Assembly (NCBI RefSeq): GCF_017310545.1
Contig: NZ_CP066203.1
Location: 1,674,001 to 1,738,000, forward strand
Direction of reading: 5' to 3'
Source: Methylacidimicrobium sp. B4
GTDB lineage: Bacteria; Verrucomicrobiota; Verrucomicrobiia; Methylacidiphilales; Methylacidiphilaceae
DNA length: 64,000 nucleotides
This document shows, one piece after another, positions 53,585 to 61,970 of this stretch. Numbering within the stretch: the first letter of the stretch is position 1; each line of letters begins with the position of its first letter. A program made the translations under genes and the position numbers. The notes beneath the pieces were generated by a model that saw only the letters and a list, made by a program, of their open reading frames with translations, did not search any database and was not told the origin of the DNA.

Positions 53585-54232
53585 ATGGAACGGAGACGGT
53601 GGATCGGCCTTTTGGCCTCCGTGGCGCTGCATGCAGGCATCCTGCTCGGAACCGATGCCTGGGTCGTCAAACGGGCCGAGTATGGGATGGCGCTGGGAGA
53701 GAGGTCGATCGCCGTCGACCTGGTAGAAGGGGCGTCGGAACCGGAAGTGACCCCGCAACCGCTTCCGCAACCCGAACCGCCCACCAAGCCGCTTCCCGAG
53801 GAGATGGCGCAGGCGGTCGAGCGGAAGCCCGCTCCCCTGGCTGCACTGCCCAAGGAGCCGGAGAAGGCTGCGCGGAAGTCTCATTCAGTGGCCGAGCGAG
53901 GGAAGGGCGTTTGGGGAGCGGGGCGGGACGCGACGACCCTGAGGCGCGCAAGCGGCACCAGCGCCCAGCCGGACTATCTGAGCAACCCGCCCCCTCCTTA
54001 TCCCGAGGAGTGCCGTTGCCGGGGCGAGCAGGGGACGGTGGTGGTGAAGGTCCTGGTCTCTCCTCGCGGAACGGCGCAATCGGTCGCACTGAGCCGGAGC
54101 TCGGGGTTCGGCCCGCTCGATCGCGCCGCGCTCGAGGCGGTCCGGCGGTGGCGGTTTCGGGCGGCAACGATGGGAGGGCTTCCCATCGAGTCCTATGTGA
54201 TGGTTCCGATCCGCTTCGTCCTCGAGAACTAG
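53585..54232 (+). CDS. tonB: TonB family energy-transducing protein
   Basis: Transfers inner-membrane energy to outer-membrane receptors. The 215 residues show an N-terminal helix with the TonB-type His (WIGLLASVALHAGILLG), a proline-rich spacer (about 55-90) and the C-terminal TonB domain with DYLSNPPPPYPEECRCRGEQ, GTVVVKVLVSPRGTAQS and ALEAVRRWRFRAAT. The Pro-Tyr-Pro before the domain is canonical. Two cysteines in ECRC are unusual for this family. No exbB/exbD gene stands next to it, so it may work with the pair near 4.3 kb. The start ATG 53585 follows AGGGG. Confidence 0.92.
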   Translation: MERRRWIGLLASVALHAGILLGTDAWVVKRAEYGMALGERSIAVDLVEGASEPEVTPQPLPQPEPPTKPLPEEMAQAVERKPAPLAALPKEPEKAARKSHSVAERGKGVWGAGRDATTLRRASGTSAQPDYLSNPPPPYPEECRCRGEQGTVVVKVLVSPRGTAQSVALSRSSGFGPLDRAALEAVRRWRFRAATMGGLPIESYVMVPIRFVLEN

Positions 54233-54258
54233 CGTGGGCCTTCTCTGGGGAGGCCGCA

Positions 54259-55029
54259 TCAGATCCTGACCTGAATGTCCCGGTAGGCGGCCCAGCCGAT
54301 GAGCGTAAAGGGAACCGATTGGACGGCGAAGAAGAGCAGCAAGAGGATCAGCCGGAGCCGGGGAACGAGCTTCGGCGTCTGCGCATCAAGCTCCCGCTTG
54401 ATGTAGTTGGCCACGATCTCGATTGCCCGAGTATCCGGATAGATCGAATAGACCTGGATGTATTGCTGCACGTCCCGGGAGACCGCCTCTTGTGCCGCGC
54501 CAGTTCGGACGGAGAGGATCCAGCTCAGGAAAGGGTGCATCCGCTGGAAATTCCGAGCAGCGCCCTTCGCGTAGATCTTGGCGACGACAAACGTTGTGTT
54601 TTGGTTCGTGAGCGGGATCTTCGGGGCCCCGAGCTCATCATACCACTTGGCCGGGTCGTGGGGCTCCTGGCCGAGCTGCCAGACGGTCTTCCGAGCCGCC
54701 TGGAAGGTGCTGCTCTTCCAGGCTTGGTCGACCTGAAGCGAAGCAGCCCAAAGATTGACGAACTGCTCGCCGGCCGTCTTCGCATGGCTGAGGGCGAAAT
54801 AGAGGAGTGCGCCCAGCAAGGTGGCTGCTGCGGCGACGGCACAAAAGATGTGATGAATGGGGCTCGCGTGAAAGAGGAGATTCCAGAGCTTGGTGTAGTG
54901 GCTCGCCAGCCACCAGCAGCCGCCTGCCAGGAGAACGGCGACCGCGCAGGCGAGCACGAACTGCCCCGTTGCCTCGAGCAGGAAAAGTAGGATGCAGGAG
55001 CTGGTTACGGTGATCAGATCTCCGATCAT
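54259..55029 (-). CDS. Membrane protein of unknown function
   Basis: I do not recognise this family. The 256 residues have two hydrophobic segments near the N terminus (about 8-42), a third at about 60-80 (IFCAVAAAATLLGALLYFAL), a soluble region of about 130 residues and a final segment (LILLLLFFAVQSVPFTLIGW). The soluble part is helical, with no motif I can assign. It converges with tonB, ending 26 bases from it, and diverges from the tubulin-like gene, so a shared regulatory region with that operon is possible. Confidence 0.75.
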   Translation of the reverse strand: MIGDLITVTSSCILLFLLEATGQFVLACAVAVLLAGGCWWLASHYTKLWNLLFHASPIHHIFCAVAAAATLLGALLYFALSHAKTAGEQFVNLWAASLQVDQAWKSSTFQAARKTVWQLGQEPHDPAKWYDELGAPKIPLTNQNTTFVVAKIYAKGAARNFQRMHPFLSWILSVRTGAAQEAVSRDVQQYIQVYSIYPDTRAIEIVANYIKRELDAQTPKLVPRLRLILLLLFFAVQSVPFTLIGWAAYRDIQVRI

Positions 55030-55154
55030 AGGGAGGCCTTCGGGTTGTAAGGAGAGGGAGAGGGGCGAGTCAAGACGCAGGGTGGCCGCTCGATGCGCGC
55101 TCGACCGCTCGTGCCCCCGCGTCTTTCCAGGATAGGAGGCGCTCGCAAGGCTTC

Positions 55155-55178
55155 AGAGCAAAAGGGATTGCTTTTTTT
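55155..55178 (+). terminator. Hairpin followed by T-run, terminator or attenuator-like
   Basis: AGAGCAA (55155-55161) can pair with TTGCTTT (55168-55174) over 7 positions including one G-T pair, and seven T residues (55172-55178) follow on the plus strand. It lies about 170 bases before the tubulin-like start codon. No plus-strand gene ends here, so it could shield the operon from read-through or act as an attenuator. Confidence 0.35.
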
Positions 55179-55190
55179 CCCTGCGCGGGT

Positions 55191-55347
55191 AATCCGATTC
55201 AGGATAGCTCTCGACTGCGCGCGATTTTGCTGCAGCCGAGGAGGTTTCTGCTGATGATGCGCAGAGGGGGCAACCGGTCGGCGAAACGAAGGGCGAGGCG
55301 TGGGTCGGACGGTGTGAATCCAAGCAGGATACCAGGCGAATCGGATT
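55191..55347 (+). promoter_or_regulatory. Long-range inverted repeat framing the tubulin-like gene leader
   Basis: AATCCGATTC (55191-55200) is perfectly complementary to GAATCGGATT (55338-55347). The second arm ends one base before the start codon ATG at 55349, so pairing could mask the initiation region and control translation. Chance is not excluded for a 10-base match over 160 bases. Confidence 0.35.
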
Positions 55348-55348
55348 G

Positions 55349-58300
55349 ATGAATCCCAACCACATGATCATCGGCCTCGGCGGAACGGGAGGCAAAATCA
55401 TCCGGGCCGTCCGAAAGACCATCTTTCAGGAATTTCGAAGCTTGAGCCCGGAAGAGGTGAGCGTCGGGTACCTCTACGTCGATTCGAGCGATGAGCTGAT
55501 GCGCCTTGACGATCCGACCTGGAAGATCCTGGGGCAGAGCGTTCAGCTGGGCCCGAACAGCCAGCTTCACATTCGGTGCGCCAACCTCTCCTCCATTCTG
55601 GAAAATCTGACCAACTACCCGGGAATCCGCCCCTGGATCGGCGACCGCGCGATCTGGAACGATATCTTGGGAGGGATCGTGGGCGATGCGATCGGCGGCC
55701 AGAAACGGAGGCTCGGTCGATTCCTCTTTGCCAACCATGCGACCGAGTTTTGCGATCGGCTCACCACGCAGGTGCGCGAGCTCCAATCCGGTGGGGAGAC
55801 AAGCGTGACCTTTCACGTCTGCACTGGTCTTGCGGGAGGGACCGGAAGCGGGACGATCATCGACACGCTTTGCCAGATTCGACGCCTCTATCCCGACTCC
55901 CTGCAATATCGCATCATCGGGTATCTTCTCCTTCCCGAGGAGCATCCGAAGCCCAATTGGAACACTGGGAACTACCATGCCAACGGCTATGCGGCGCTGG
56001 CGGAGCTCAACGCGCTGAGCATCGGGAAATTCGTTCCCTGCAACATTGCGGGCAACGGCGGCAAGATGACCGATCTGCAGACGCCCTTCAACGGTGCCTA
56101 TCTCTTTACCACTCATAATGAGAATGGGCTCGCGCTCGGCGTCGACGACATTCCCAACGTGGTCGCGGACTTTCTCTATCAGAAGATCGTTACGGTCCGA
56201 AAGGTGAACTGGGCGAGCCTCGCCCGGCAGGAAAACGCGGAAAATGGAGACGGGATGCCCGAAACCATCCCGGGAACCAACAGTGGCGTCCGATCCAAAA
56301 GGTGGCTCACCTTCGGTGTGAAGAGAATCGCCGTGCCAGAGGAAGAGATCGCCGAATATCTCGCCTACCAGTTTGCCCGGCAGGCGGCCCTGCAGCTTCG
56401 CTATAACAACTGGTCGGAGACGGAGGGCTACCTGCCCAACGCCAAGAACGTCGATCTGATGAGCTACGTCACCGCCCCGGAACAGCTCGAGCGGTGGCTT
56501 CTTTCCGACGAGCACCTGATCTTGTCGGCCGCCGTCCTGGAGGCCGATGGGACGCAGGGCCGGTGGCAGCCGATCACGCGCTACTGGACGACCGTTGCCG
56601 GGGCCTTCAAGCAGGAGATCGAGGAGAGGGAGGAGGGAGCCAAATGGCTCGACAGCCTCAAGGGGAGGCTCGAGGTCCGCTTCAGCGACCAATACCGCGG
56701 TCACGGCGTGAAAGCCTTCTATCAGACCGTATCGGCCTCCGCCCGGGAGCGGGCGCGGGAGATCCGGCAGAAGCTCGAAAGAGAGCTTTTCGGCAACTGG
56801 CGCGACGGCATTCGATCCGTCCATGAGATCAGTGGCCTGGTCGGTGCCGTGATCACCTACTTACGCAGCCGTTTCGAGCGCTTCGATGACGATGTGACCA
56901 GAGCGAAGGCGCAGGAGGAGGCTCTCGCCAAGAAGCTCAAGGATCAGGAGAAGGAGTGGGTGAAGGTCGGTGTCATTTCCGACATGTTCGGGAAGCGGAA
57001 GCGGATCTTCGATGCGTGTGCGCTGACGCTCCAGGACCTCTATGCCACCCGGACGCGCATCGAAGGCTGGCAGTTCGCCAAGAAGTTTACCCCGGTCCTC
57101 ACGGAGGAGATCACCCAATTGAAAGCCGAGCTCGACCGAAGCTCGGCGATGATCTCCGAGGCGGTCAAGAGCTTCGAGGAGCAGATCGCCGAGCGTTGCG
57201 TCGACGAGGGTGGGGAGGTCGATTATCGGCAGCAGATCATCCGATTCTATGACCCGGACCTGGTCCGAACGGTGACGCGTCGGTTGACCAAGGACGCCCG
57301 AGAGCAGCTCACGCAGACGCAGCGTGTGCGCTCTGCGCTCGTCGCCATGCTGGGCGACAAGCTCGATTTCCGCACCTTCAACGAGAGAATCAACCGAACG
57401 ACCTTCCTGGACGTGCTCGAGAACCAGTGCATGGAGAATGCGAAGATCTCCCACAATAACCTCATCGAGAGCAGCAAGGAGAAGCTGATCGGTGTCAGCA
57501 TCATCGACAAGCTGCGCGACCGATACGGCGATCGGCAGGCGCTCCGGCTCTTTATCGATGGAATCGTCAAGTCCGCCGGCAACTACTTGATCTTCAACCC
57601 GGACGAGATCAAGAGATCGGCCCCCGGAATCAATCCGGGCGCGCAAATCTGTGTCTCCACCTTCACGGTGATCCTCCCCAGAGCGCCGGAAGCGGAAGAT
57701 TTCGTGAAGATGCTGCGGGAGGTCTTTTGGGAGTGCGTGCAGACGACGGCTCGGGAGTTCCTGGACGGCAGCCGGCCCAACGAGATCATCTTGACCAGCG
57801 TCACGAATCTCTTTCCGCTTCGCGTCGTCCAGCTGCTCTCCTTTCTCCGGGCTCGCTATCTTGAGCGGGTGAATGGCCCCAATCCGGCGCGGGCCCGGAT
57901 GGAGATTCATATCGAGGAGGATGGGCAAACCCTTCCGAGCCTCTTTCTCCCGAGCCGTGGGGAGCTCCAGGACCGGATTGCACCCGGTCTTCTTCTCGGT
58001 AGCGCCTTGGGGCTGGTGGCCGACCGGGAGAACGAGCGGGGTGTGAAGGAGCTGGCGATGATCGTCAAGGACGAGTTTGGGATCGAAACGCCGATCTTCC
58101 TGGAAGGATCGACGATTCCGGAGGCGCTGGCCAACCTCCCCGAACCGAAGGCCCTCGTCTTAGAAGAAACGGTGGGCAAGCATCTCACGGATCCGGAGCT
58201 GCGCCGGGAGCCGAGGCGTACCGAGCTGACCCAGAGGCTGGCTGCCATGGTCAACGAGCTCTCGCGTCAGCTCCCTCCATCGGATCCTCGGACCAAGCTC

Positions 58301-58351
58301 TTCCCGGACTGGGGGCGGCGGGCGATCAAGCTTCTCCGCGGGGAGGGATAA
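55349..58351 (+). CDS. Tubulin-like (FtsZ/tubulin superfamily) protein, large
   Basis: A 1000-residue protein whose N-terminal third looks like the bacterial tubulin-like family (Pfam Tubulin_2 type), a GTP-binding relative of FtsZ. The first glycine-rich loop is MIIGLGGTGGKIIRAV at residues 6-21. The tubulin signature loop is LAGGTGSGTIID near 160, matching the GGGTGSG of FtsZ. An FtsZ-like T7 loop is not obvious. The region of about 500-720 is strongly helical and charged (SRFERFDDDVTRAKAQEEAL), a probable coiled coil. The last 300 residues are globular and unassigned. The start ATG 55349 is used instead of TTG 55346. It heads an operon-like run of envelope proteins with similar orientation. 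Confidence 0.85.
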   Translation: MNPNHMIIGLGGTGGKIIRAVRKTIFQEFRSLSPEEVSVGYLYVDSSDELMRLDDPTWKILGQSVQLGPNSQLHIRCANLSSILENLTNYPGIRPWIGDRAIWNDILGGIVGDAIGGQKRRLGRFLFANHATEFCDRLTTQVRELQSGGETSVTFHVCTGLAGGTGSGTIIDTLCQIRRLYPDSLQYRIIGYLLLPEEHPKPNWNTGNYHANGYAALAELNALSIGKFVPCNIAGNGGKMTDLQTPFNGAYLFTTHNENGLALGVDDIPNVVADFLYQKIVTVRKVNWASLARQENAENGDGMPETIPGTNSGVRSKRWLTFGVKRIAVPEEEIAEYLAYQFARQAALQLRYNNWSETEGYLPNAKNVDLMSYVTAPEQLERWLLSDEHLILSAAVLEADGTQGRWQPITRYWTTVAGAFKQEIEEREEGAKWLDSLKGRLEVRFSDQYRGHGVKAFYQTVSASARERAREIRQKLERELFGNWRDGIRSVHEISGLVGAVITYLRSRFERFDDDVTRAKAQEEALAKKLKDQEKEWVKVGVISDMFGKRKRIFDACALTLQDLYATRTRIEGWQFAKKFTPVLTEEITQLKAELDRSSAMISEAVKSFEEQIAERCVDEGGEVDYRQQIIRFYDPDLVRTVTRRLTKDAREQLTQTQRVRSALVAMLGDKLDFRTFNERINRTTFLDVLENQCMENAKISHNNLIESSKEKLIGVSIIDKLRDRYGDRQALRLFIDGIVKSAGNYLIFNPDEIKRSAPGINPGAQICVSTFTVILPRAPEAEDFVKMLREVFWECVQTTAREFLDGSRPNEIILTSVTNLFPLRVVQLLSFLRARYLERVNGPNPARARMEIHIEEDGQTLPSLFLPSRGELQDRIAPGLLLGSALGLVADRENERGVKELAMIVKDEFGIETPIFLEGSTIPEALANLPEPKALVLEETVGKHLTDPELRREPRRTELTQRLAAMVNELSRQLPPSDPRTKLFPDWGRRAIKLLRGEG

Positions 58352-58410
58352 CGCCGTGCCATGCGAGCCTGGAGGGCTGCTGCGCCGGGCGGGCAGCCGC
58401 AGGAGAAAGC

Positions 58411-60039
58411 TTGGGAGATATGCCGGGTAGACGAGGCCTTTGTCGGAATTACGGAAACTGTCCGACGCGCGCCGATACGCGCGAGGTCATCGAAGTTCCC
58501 GAAGGCAAGGAGTTCGTCTGCCCGGACTGCGGGAGTCCTCTCGTTCCGGAAGAAGAGGCGATGCACCGTCCGAGGAGGAGGAAAAGGCCTGGAGCCGTGC
58601 TCTTCCTGCTCCTCCCCCTGTTGGTGGTGGGAGGTACCGTGCTCTGGCTTTTTCTTCGCGGGCATCCGCAACCCGCGCCCACTCCGGCGTCCCAATCCCC
58701 TCCCGCGTCCCGGGAGGTCCCTCCCGCCAACGAGCGGACGCTCTTTACGATTTCGGGCTCGCGCATCTTGGGGGAGAAGCTTGTTCCTGGTCTGGTAAAG
58801 GCTTTCTTCTCGGACGAGCTGCGCGCAGAGGCGGTTGCCGTGCGGCGGGAGAAAGACGGACGGTCTCTTGCGATCGTGGGCAAGGTGCCCAACGGGGAGG
58901 AAGCGATTGCGGTCCGGATCGTCTGCTCGAGCACTTCCGATGGATGGAGAGATCTGGCGGGCGATGGGGCGCAGATCGCGATGGCCTTCCGCAAGATTAC
59001 TTCGGAGGAGGCGGCGCCCTTCGGCAAGACGGTCAACCTCACGGCTCCGGATTCCGAGCATGTGATCGGGGTCAGCGGTGTCGTGGCCGTCGTCTCGGCC
59101 GCCAATCCACTGTCGAAGCTCTCTTTGGCCGAGCTGCGCAGGGTCTTCGGAGGATCGGTCGCAGACGGCCAGGCGGTGGGCTTCCCTCCGGGGAAAATCG
59201 TCCTCTACGCCTCTCCGGTCGCCTCGGGGATCTGGCAGCTCTTTGCCCAGCACGTGCTGGAGGGTTCGTCTGGGTCAGCCGACATCGTTCGCCTGGAAAA
59301 CGGAGCGGAGATCTCCTCCCGAGTCGCTGCCGACGCGCACGCCCTGGGGATCGTCGACCTGCCTCACGTCGGAAGTTGCAAGGCCTTGGCCCTTTATGAG
59401 AAGGGAACCCTGCCTCTTGCCCCGACTTTCGCATCCCTCGAGTCGGAGTCCTACCTCCTTTCGACCCGGCTCTACCTCTACACCAAGGGGAGCGGACGGA
59501 ATCCCGATGTCGATGCCTTCATTCAATTCGTTCTCTCCGATCGAGGCCAGCAGGGGGTGCAGGAGGCGGGGTTCGTTGGGGCGGCGACGAAGTCCCCGAA
59601 AGGGGCCGAGTCCTTGATTCAACCGGAGATGGCAATCCCGCGCGATGCTCCCACGGCCTACCGGCACCTCGTCCAAGGGGGCAACCGGGTCGCCTTCGAC
59701 GTCCGCTTTCGGACGGGGAGCGCCGAGCTGGACAACAAGGCGCTCGTCGACATCCGGCGGCTGGCGAAGCTGATGGGTGAAAGGGAAGAGAAGAGCCAAG
59801 CGGTTCTCCTGATCGGCTTTACGGACAACGTGGGGGATCGGGCCTACAACCTGCGCCTTTCGGTTGAGCGGGCGCAGAGCGTCGGGCAGGCGCTTCGCGT
59901 CCTGGGCATCCCCGTTGCGGCAACCGCAGGAGAGGGAGACCAGATGCCCGTGGCCTCAAACGACTCTCCGGAAGGTCGGGAGAAGAATCGTCGCGTCGAG
60001 CTTTGGATCGTTCGGGGGAAGGCTTCCGAGAAGCCTTGA
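58411..60039 (+). CDS. Zinc-ribbon, membrane, PstS-like and OmpA fusion protein
   Basis: A modular envelope protein of 542 residues. It has a cytosolic Cys4 ribbon (Cys11, 17, 37, 40; pattern C-x5-C-x19-C-x2-C), a membrane helix at about 61-83 and a proline-rich linker. A PstS-like substrate-binding domain follows at about 111-400 (TLFTISGSRILGEKLVPGLV, FRKITSEEAAPFG, VSGVVAVVSAANPLSKLSL). The C-terminal OmpA-like peptidoglycan-binding domain is at about 425-535 (FDVRFRTGSAELDNKALVDI, GFTDNVGDRAYNLRLS). The binding-protein part is probably a fixed sensor rather than a transporter partner, since no permease is near. Start TTG 58411 has AGGAG 5 bases upstream; ATG 58420 is the alternative. Confidence 0.85.
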   Translation: MGDMPGRRGLCRNYGNCPTRADTREVIEVPEGKEFVCPDCGSPLVPEEEAMHRPRRRKRPGAVLFLLLPLLVVGGTVLWLFLRGHPQPAPTPASQSPPASREVPPANERTLFTISGSRILGEKLVPGLVKAFFSDELRAEAVAVRREKDGRSLAIVGKVPNGEEAIAVRIVCSSTSDGWRDLAGDGAQIAMAFRKITSEEAAPFGKTVNLTAPDSEHVIGVSGVVAVVSAANPLSKLSLAELRRVFGGSVADGQAVGFPPGKIVLYASPVASGIWQLFAQHVLEGSSGSADIVRLENGAEISSRVAADAHALGIVDLPHVGSCKALALYEKGTLPLAPTFASLESESYLLSTRLYLYTKGSGRNPDVDAFIQFVLSDRGQQGVQEAGFVGAATKSPKGAESLIQPEMAIPRDAPTAYRHLVQGGNRVAFDVRFRTGSAELDNKALVDIRRLAKLMGEREEKSQAVLLIGFTDNVGDRAYNLRLSVERAQSVGQALRVLGIPVAATAGEGDQMPVASNDSPEGREKNRRVELWIVRGKASEKP

Positions 60040-60173
60040 GCGAGAGCGGCCCGCAGGGCCAGGAGAGGGCTCAGGAAGGGGCTGCAGCGCGCACAATCTG
60101 CTTTTGCGGTCTTACTTTGACAAAGCGGCGAAAATGAGAGAAGATCGGTTGGCAGCAAAGGCCCAGGAGATGC

Positions 60174-61856
60174 ATGAGCGATCTTGTTGACCCCGATGCG
60201 GATGTGAAGCCGAAAAGCCGCCCGGGGAACCCGGCGGCGAAGGGATACGCCAACGGAGCTCCCGCCTCACCGCCTGCGGAGGGCGCTTCCGGACGCACGC
60301 AAAGGGGGAAATGCCCGAATGTCGGAGAGTGTCCGAACGGTGGAATGGTCGTGGAGGTGCCGAAGGGGGCGTCATTTGTCTGTCCGGAATGCCATAGCGA
60401 GCTTCTCTCGGAGCGAAGCCGCGGAGCCAGAAGCCGCAAGAAGCTCCTGACGTTGGCTGTGCTGGTGGGAGCACTCTGCCTCTTGGGGGCGGTCTCCTAC
60501 TTCGCCCTGGTACCGTTCGTGATCAGCCTGAATGGGAAAAAGGCGACCGAGGGTTCCGGAACCATGGTGGGAAGCAATGGGTCTCCTTCTGGCTCGCAGA
60601 AGAGCGAACCTCCTCCGCCTGCTCCTCTGGAGAAAAAGCCGACCCTCGCCGAGGCGGAAGCGGCCTTGCGGAAGGAGTTGCCCAAAGGAATCGAGCTCGC
60701 CTCTCTCAAGCCGGTCGAGGGGCAGAAAAACCCGGATGGCTCATGGAACCTCACCTACGATGCGACCATCGTGGCCCAAAATGGCCAATATTGGGTTCCC
60801 ATCGCCGACCTTGATGCGGCCAACCTCACGAAGCGGTTGAACGAAGTCCCCTCTCCCGAGCGTTCCTGGGCGCGTCGGCATTTGAAAGATCTGGTGCTGA
60901 CGCAGGATCAAGCTCCCGGGCAGGAATATCTCTTCAGCCGGAAGAAGCCGCTTGCTTCTCTGACGCCAGGCACCCCGTTCCCGTTTGCCTGGAAGGCGGT
61001 GGCGACGCCTGGGGAGGAGGGGAGCTGGAAATTCGTCCCGACCTCCCCCCTGCCTTTTGCGGCCCCCGCTCCGAGCGAGGGGGGGGCAGACACGCGGGTC
61101 GTGCTGCGGAGTAGCCCGGAGCTCGAACAGGCGCAATTGCTTGATGAGCAGCGCTGGAATCGATTCGTCGAGCGCCTCAAGGAGATTGAGCGGGAGGCGC
61201 GGAGCCGATACCGGCAGGTCATGGATAATGCGCCCGCTCGAGTCCGGAGACCCGATGTCTTCCGGGCCGGCAGCGGCGGACCGACGACCATGGGAGAAGG
61301 AGCCGGGATCGGTGCCGCCGGTGGAGCCATGGGAGGAGCGATGTTCGGCGGGGGGGAGGGAGCGGCCATCGGGGCAGGGGTCGGTGCCCTCTTGGGAGCG
61401 CTGGGTGGAGGAATCTATTCCCATCAGAAGCAGCAGAAGCAATACGAGGCAGCGTTGGCCGAGCGACGCAGCTACGAGCGACAGGCAGCCTCCGCCGAGC
61501 GCGAAGCGCGGGAGCAGCTCCTCTCCCAATACGGCCAAGACCTGGAGGAGCAGGCGCAGCGGCAGCTCGCGCAGTTGGCGGGCGGGACGACCGGGGCTCC
61601 CAATCCATCGTCTTCCGGGGGAAGCACGGCTGGTCCCGCGAATCCTCCTTACTCACCCTATGGTTCCTCGCCATCGACCTCGGGGCCTCCACCCATGCCT
61701 CCGTTGCCGGCGCAACAGCCCTATGGAGCTCCTCCGGGATCGACACAGCCACCGGATGGTCCTCCCCCGGATCAGAATCCGTTTGGAGGCGCCTCCTCGC
61801 CGCCTCCAGCGGGTGATGGACCTCCCCCGCCGCCGCCTCCTCCCCCGCCTTATTGA
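60174..61856 (+). CDS. Zinc-ribbon, membrane, glycine-zipper, proline-rich protein, twin A
   Basis: A 560-residue protein of no named family. Residues 1-75 are cytosolic and carry Cys47, 53, 70 and 73 (C-x5-C-x16-C-x2-C, CPNVGECPNG and VCPECHSE). A membrane helix is at about 91-116. A soluble region with a repeated strand pattern (PDGSWNLTYDATIVAQNGQY) is followed by a helical segment (ELEQAQLLDEQRWNRFVERL), a glycine-zipper-like hydrophobic stretch at about 378-425, a charged coil, and a proline/glycine tail ending in ten prolines before Tyr. AGGAG lies 5 bases before the ATG. The next gene is a clear duplicate. Confidence 0.85.
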   Translation: MSDLVDPDADVKPKSRPGNPAAKGYANGAPASPPAEGASGRTQRGKCPNVGECPNGGMVVEVPKGASFVCPECHSELLSERSRGARSRKKLLTLAVLVGALCLLGAVSYFALVPFVISLNGKKATEGSGTMVGSNGSPSGSQKSEPPPPAPLEKKPTLAEAEAALRKELPKGIELASLKPVEGQKNPDGSWNLTYDATIVAQNGQYWVPIADLDAANLTKRLNEVPSPERSWARRHLKDLVLTQDQAPGQEYLFSRKKPLASLTPGTPFPFAWKAVATPGEEGSWKFVPTSPLPFAAPAPSEGGADTRVVLRSSPELEQAQLLDEQRWNRFVERLKEIEREARSRYRQVMDNAPARVRRPDVFRAGSGGPTTMGEGAGIGAAGGAMGGAMFGGGEGAAIGAGVGALLGALGGGIYSHQKQQKQYEAALAERRSYERQAASAEREAREQLLSQYGQDLEEQAQRQLAQLAGGTTGAPNPSSSGGSTAGPANPPYSPYGSSPSTSGPPPMPPLPAQQPYGAPPGSTQPPDGPPPDQNPFGGASSPPPAGDGPPPPPPPPPPY

Positions 61857-61970
61857 GCCGTGGAGATCCTAGAACGGGTCTGCCGCTCGCACGATCTATC
61901 CTTCGGTCTTGCTTTCGGAGAGGCGCGGACACGACAGAAGGCTCAAGGCAGGGCAAAGCTACGGAGTCCT

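Larger units (their letters stand above)
55030..55348 (+). other. Divergent intergenic region before the tubulin-like gene
   Basis: About 319 bases between two divergent genes. I see no gene, no clear promoter boxes and no strong ribosome-binding site before the tubulin-like start. It contains a terminator-like hairpin and a long-range inverted repeat, listed separately, so the leader is probably structured. Confidence 0.6.

Noticed and set aside
55199-56824. Minus-strand open frame of 541 codons opposite the tubulin-like gene
   Set aside because: It is antisense to a gene with recognised family motifs; long antisense frames are common in GC-rich DNA, and the translation shows no family pattern.
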